This document shows positions 61,168-64,000 of a DNA stretch of 64,000 nucleotides, in pieces. The stretch is taken from NCBI GenBank assembly GCA_018398815.1, contig CM031609.1:34792747-34856746 (forward strand). The letters are read 5' to 3'. The notes beneath the pieces are model-generated. The model was not told where the DNA came from and made no database searches. It saw only the letters and a program-made list of their open reading frames with translations. The stretch is from Conus ventricosus. Its lineage: Eukaryota; Mollusca; Gastropoda; Neogastropoda; Conidae. Numbering within the stretch: position 1 is the stretch's first letter; the number at the start of each line of letters is the position of its first letter. Both the position numbers and the translations under genes were made by a program.

Positions 61168-61900
61168 AAACAAGTAGGGTAACTGTTGCTCCCATAAGTA
61201 AACCTAACATAGAGTAACTTTTATTCAAGACTGGTACAGCCTTTTAAACTTGAAGAAAGTCAGACAAATACATAGACGAACAATCTAATAGTGGAGGGAA
61301 AAAAACAACAACCACAGGCCATTCCTCTGTCATCATAGTAATGACTTGGCAAAGATTTGGACTTAAGCGGCGGGGGTGGGGGTGGGGGGGGGGGGGGGGG
61401 TGGGGGTGGTGGTGTTGGGTTCTTTTTTTAACCCTTGGTGGTGAGAACACCACGGTATTATGGACTGTGGTGTGTCTCTATTTGACGCCAGGAGCACAGA
61501 CACAACCAGCCGTGCCTCCCTGATGAGTTCCGATCCAGCGGACGAAAGGCCTAGGAGCAGGCAATACAAATAGATCTGCCTTCGAAAGGGATAACGATGG
61601 TTCTCTCATGCAGCTAGTGAAGAGTTTTCATATCTATAATATATTTTCTTAATTTCATGTTCCCATTTTCTTCATCTTCAACCTCCCCCTCCCCTCCTTA
61701 AGTCCGAATCTTTGCCAAGTCATTACTATGATGACAGAGGAATGGCCTGCGCTTGTTGTTCCCCCACTGTTAGATTGTTCGTCTTTGTATTTGTCTGACT
61801 TTCTTCAAGTTTAAAAGGCTGTACCAGTCTTGAATAAAAGTTACTCTATGTTAGGTTTACTTATGGGAGCAACAGTTACCCTACTTGTTTATTGTTTATT
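61168..61900 (+). mobile_element. Hammerhead-core repeat, copy D, with long inverted arms
   Basis: Left arm 61168-61365 is the reverse complement of the tail at 61690-61900 (GTAGGGTAACTGTTGCTCCC ... GACTGGTACAGCC). Between them lie a poly-G tract, ACCCTTGGTGGTGAGAACAC and a hammerhead-like core at 61485-61552 (CTGATGA, GTTCCG/CGGAC, GAAA). Non-coding. Confidence 0.6.
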
Positions 61901-61954
61901 ATTAAATATGCAGATGATATCCAACTTCCAAAGGGAAGAACACTTTTGAAAACA

Positions 61955-63665
61955 TGAAATTGTCAAACAGTCTGCACGATATATTTCGGCCACGTGGCTT
62001 TCATCAGGGAGACAAGAACGGAGATGCTAGGTAAAAGCCATGGTTGGGTAAGTCGGAGAATGACGTCTACAATACTGACGTAATCATTACGTTTTTCTCT
62101 TACCTAAGAGAAAATCGAACGGAACAATCAGAACGTTCTGTTGCAGCACTGTTTTTATCGTTTGCGCCATCAGGGACAGTGCAATCAGCCAAACTGAGCC
62201 ACAAAACAGTAAGAGAACGTTCTACAACTGTCTTTTACGCCCCTGGTTGTGTGGTGAGAGGAGTGGGGGTGGGGGGTGGGGGTGGGGGGTTGGGGGATTG
62301 GGGAGTTTGGGGTTGTGGGGGAAAAAGGGGGGAAGTGAGGGAAGTGTGGGAGAATATGGGGGGGGGTGTTGTTTGGGGGTATTTGGGGGTTGGGGTGGGG
62401 ATTGTTCGGGGTGGGGGTGGGTTGTTTGGAGTGGGAGTGGGTGGTGAGGGTGGGGGTAGGGGTATGTTGGGGGTGGGGGTGGGGTAGGTTTGTTGGGAAG
62501 GGGTTTGGGGGTGGGGGTAGGTGTTGGGGTTGGTTTGTTGGGAGTGGGGTGGGGGGATTTTACAGCGGTGGAGACCCGTAAGAAGGGGAGCGAAGGGAAG
62601 GGGCCCCGCAGTGAACCAATGTCCAACCACCAATAGTCGATTCGCCAAACAGAGGCAGAAGTCGTGGTCTGACCTGTAACCTCCACAACTCTGAAGTTGG
62701 GGTGCAGCCATCCTCCGCGGCGTGAAGGGACACCAGTCCTTATAGGTTTACATATTTCTTTTAACATTACACCAGTTTGGTAGTCTGGTGTCCACGGTTC
62801 TGATCCATTTCTCTTCAATGATCAGTCTGAAGTCTTTCGTTTCATCATACATCTGGACAGGATTGCAACAGCGAGGTTGAGCGTGGTTGAGGAAGTGACG
62901 CATAATGGGCTTGTCTTTTTGAAATTTAGAACACAAAAGAGACATAAAATTTCGAAAAGACAAGCCCATTATGCGTCACTTCCTCCACCACGTTGAAGAC
63001 GATCTCACTGAGGGGCCCCTTCCCTTCGCTCCCCTTCTTACGGGTCTCCACCACCGCAAAATTTCATCACCACCCCAACAAACCAACCCCACCACCTACC
63101 CCCACCTCCATCCCCCTTTCCCAACAAACCTACCCCACCCCCACCCCCAACAAACCCCCACCCCCTACTCCCACCCTAACCACCCACCCTTACCCCCAAC
63201 AAACCCACCCCACCCGAACAAAATCCCACCCCACCCCCAAGACCCCCCAAACAACAACCCCCCCACATCCCCCCACACTCCCCCCCACTTTCCACCCCCT
63301 TTTTCCCCACCAACCCCCAACCCCCCAGCCCCCCACACCCCCCTCACCACACAACCAGGGGGCGTAAAAGACAGTTGTAGAACGTTCTCTTACTGTTTTA
63401 TGGCTCAGTTTGGCTGATTGCACTGTCCCTGATGGCGCAAACGATAAAAACAGTGCTGCAACAGAACGTTCTGGTTGTTCCGTTCTATGCTACACAACCA
63501 TGATTTTCTCTTAGGTAAGAGAAAAACGTAATGATTACGTCAATATTGTAGACGTCATTCTTCGACTTACCCAACCATGGCTTTTACCTAGCTTCTCCGT
63601 TCTTGTTGTCTCCCAGATGAAAGCCATGTGCCCGAAATATATCGTGCAGACTGTTTGACAATTTC
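61955..63665. repeat. 1.7-kb palindrome with G/C-rich minisatellite arms
   Basis: Arms of about 660 bp (61955-62615 and 63010-63665) are inverted copies, including GTCTACAATA, AGAACGTTCT, a G-rich minisatellite (62255-62560; C-rich 63060-63350) and GGGGAGCGAAGGGAAGGGGC. The spacer holds a second small inverted repeat (62888-62930 / 62946-62990, AAGTGACGCATAATGGGCTT). Minus-strand spacer coding (EEKWIRTVDTRLPNWCNV) looks like a PLE C-terminus, and a hammerhead-like core (CTGATGA ... GAAAT) sits at 61984-62010, so the palindrome probably formed from two inverted PLE copies. Confidence 0.75.
62748..62969 (-). pseudogene. PLE-type C-terminal fragment inside the palindrome
   Basis: An open minus-strand stretch: DKPIMRHFLNHAQ, then YDETKDFRLIIEEKWIRTVD and TRLPNWCNV. 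The E-E-x-W-I-R/K-T-L...PxGxNV ending is typical of the GIY-YIG region of Penelope-like proteins. The start of the opposite arm encodes the same DKPIMRHFLHH on the plus strand. Confidence 0.45.
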
Positions 63666-64000
63666 ATATCACTGAATAAATTACTGGCAAAAAGTTAAGG
63701 GCCATCTCTCATTTTGACGTCCTTTTTTGTTCTTGTAATTAATAGATCTGAAACAAATTAACAATTACCCAAACCCGGCTACAAACATTGACCAGACCTC
63801 AATGGTTGCACAACACCAAACAAAGCACTGCTTTACAAAATGGGGTTCAACTGCCGAAAGCATGAAACATCTGTAATCTCAGTGGCTGTGGTAGCAAATG
63901 TGATTGAAAAAAAGGGTGAAGTGTCCATGCTGATTCATGATACACGTGCTAGGCACGTCTTAGATGAAGATATTTCAGCCGTCTTTGGCTATAAATCAGT

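Noticed and set aside
62222..63367. Proline-, threonine- or glycine-rich proteins
   Set aside because: They are translations of the G/C-rich minisatellite in the palindrome arms.

Overview
The window reads as repeat-saturated DNA from a marine invertebrate animal, most likely a gastropod or other mollusc. The signs are: very dense (CA)n, (GA)n and (TA)n microsatellites; Penelope-like, CR1/L2-like and L1/Tx1-like retrotransposons; a Tc1 transposon; tRNA-derived SINEs; a Polinton-like virus element; and spread-out exons of a CUB / LDLa / C-type-lectin receptor-like gene. The species is an inference. No prokaryotic features are present. Most of the long open frames are translated dinucleotide repeats and were discarded.

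Host gene: four minus-strand exons run from 49.36 kb down to 4.19 kb and look like one large gene: CUB-like; CUB plus LDLa; first half of a C-type lectin domain; second half of that domain plus LDLa. The splice phases match at two of the three junctions. The 3' end lies outside the window. The introns hold almost everything else.

Layout: 0-6 kb holds microsatellites, the last visible receptor exon and one copy of a hammerhead-core repeat. 6.5-9.0 kb is a Penelope-like element (PLE) with RT, a GIY-YIG nuclease and flanking direct repeats. 9.2-16.2 kb is a second PLE copy split by a 6.2-kb Polinton/Maverick-like element with 135-bp TIRs and a C6 target duplication; it carries a packaging-type ATPase and capsid-like genes, partly broken, and contains a 1000-N gap. 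17-20.3 kb has LINE fragments and the lectin exon. 21-29 kb has PLE tails, direct and inverted repeats, and a minisatellite family. 29.98-31.63 kb is a complete but frameshifted Tc1 element. 32.3-35.7 kb has a receptor exon, a second minisatellite, a fold-back element and a MITE. 37.5-42.6 kb has L1/Tx1-like and PLE pieces. 42.6-48.3 kb is a decayed CR1/L2-like LINE on the minus strand. 49.9-50.7 kb is an 863-bp tRNA-headed SINE with perfect target duplications. 51.5-52.7 kb is a tandem pair of hammerhead-core repeats. 54.24-59.07 kb is a nearly complete LINE with a 2A peptide in ORF1. 59.9-61.9 kb has L1 fragments and another hammerhead-core repeat. 61.95-63.67 kb is a 1.7-kb palindrome with G/C-rich minisatellite arms.

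Recurring theme: each mobile class sits against its own simple sequence, PLEs against (TA)n, the 2A-type LINEs in (CT)n, Tc1 in (TATC)n and the Polinton-like element in poly-C. Two kinds of hammerhead ribozyme core (one in PLE tails, one in a separate dispersed repeat) and two 2A-bearing LINEs are the most distinctive signals. Single-base frameshifts occur in almost every coding region, so true decay and assembly error cannot be separated here.
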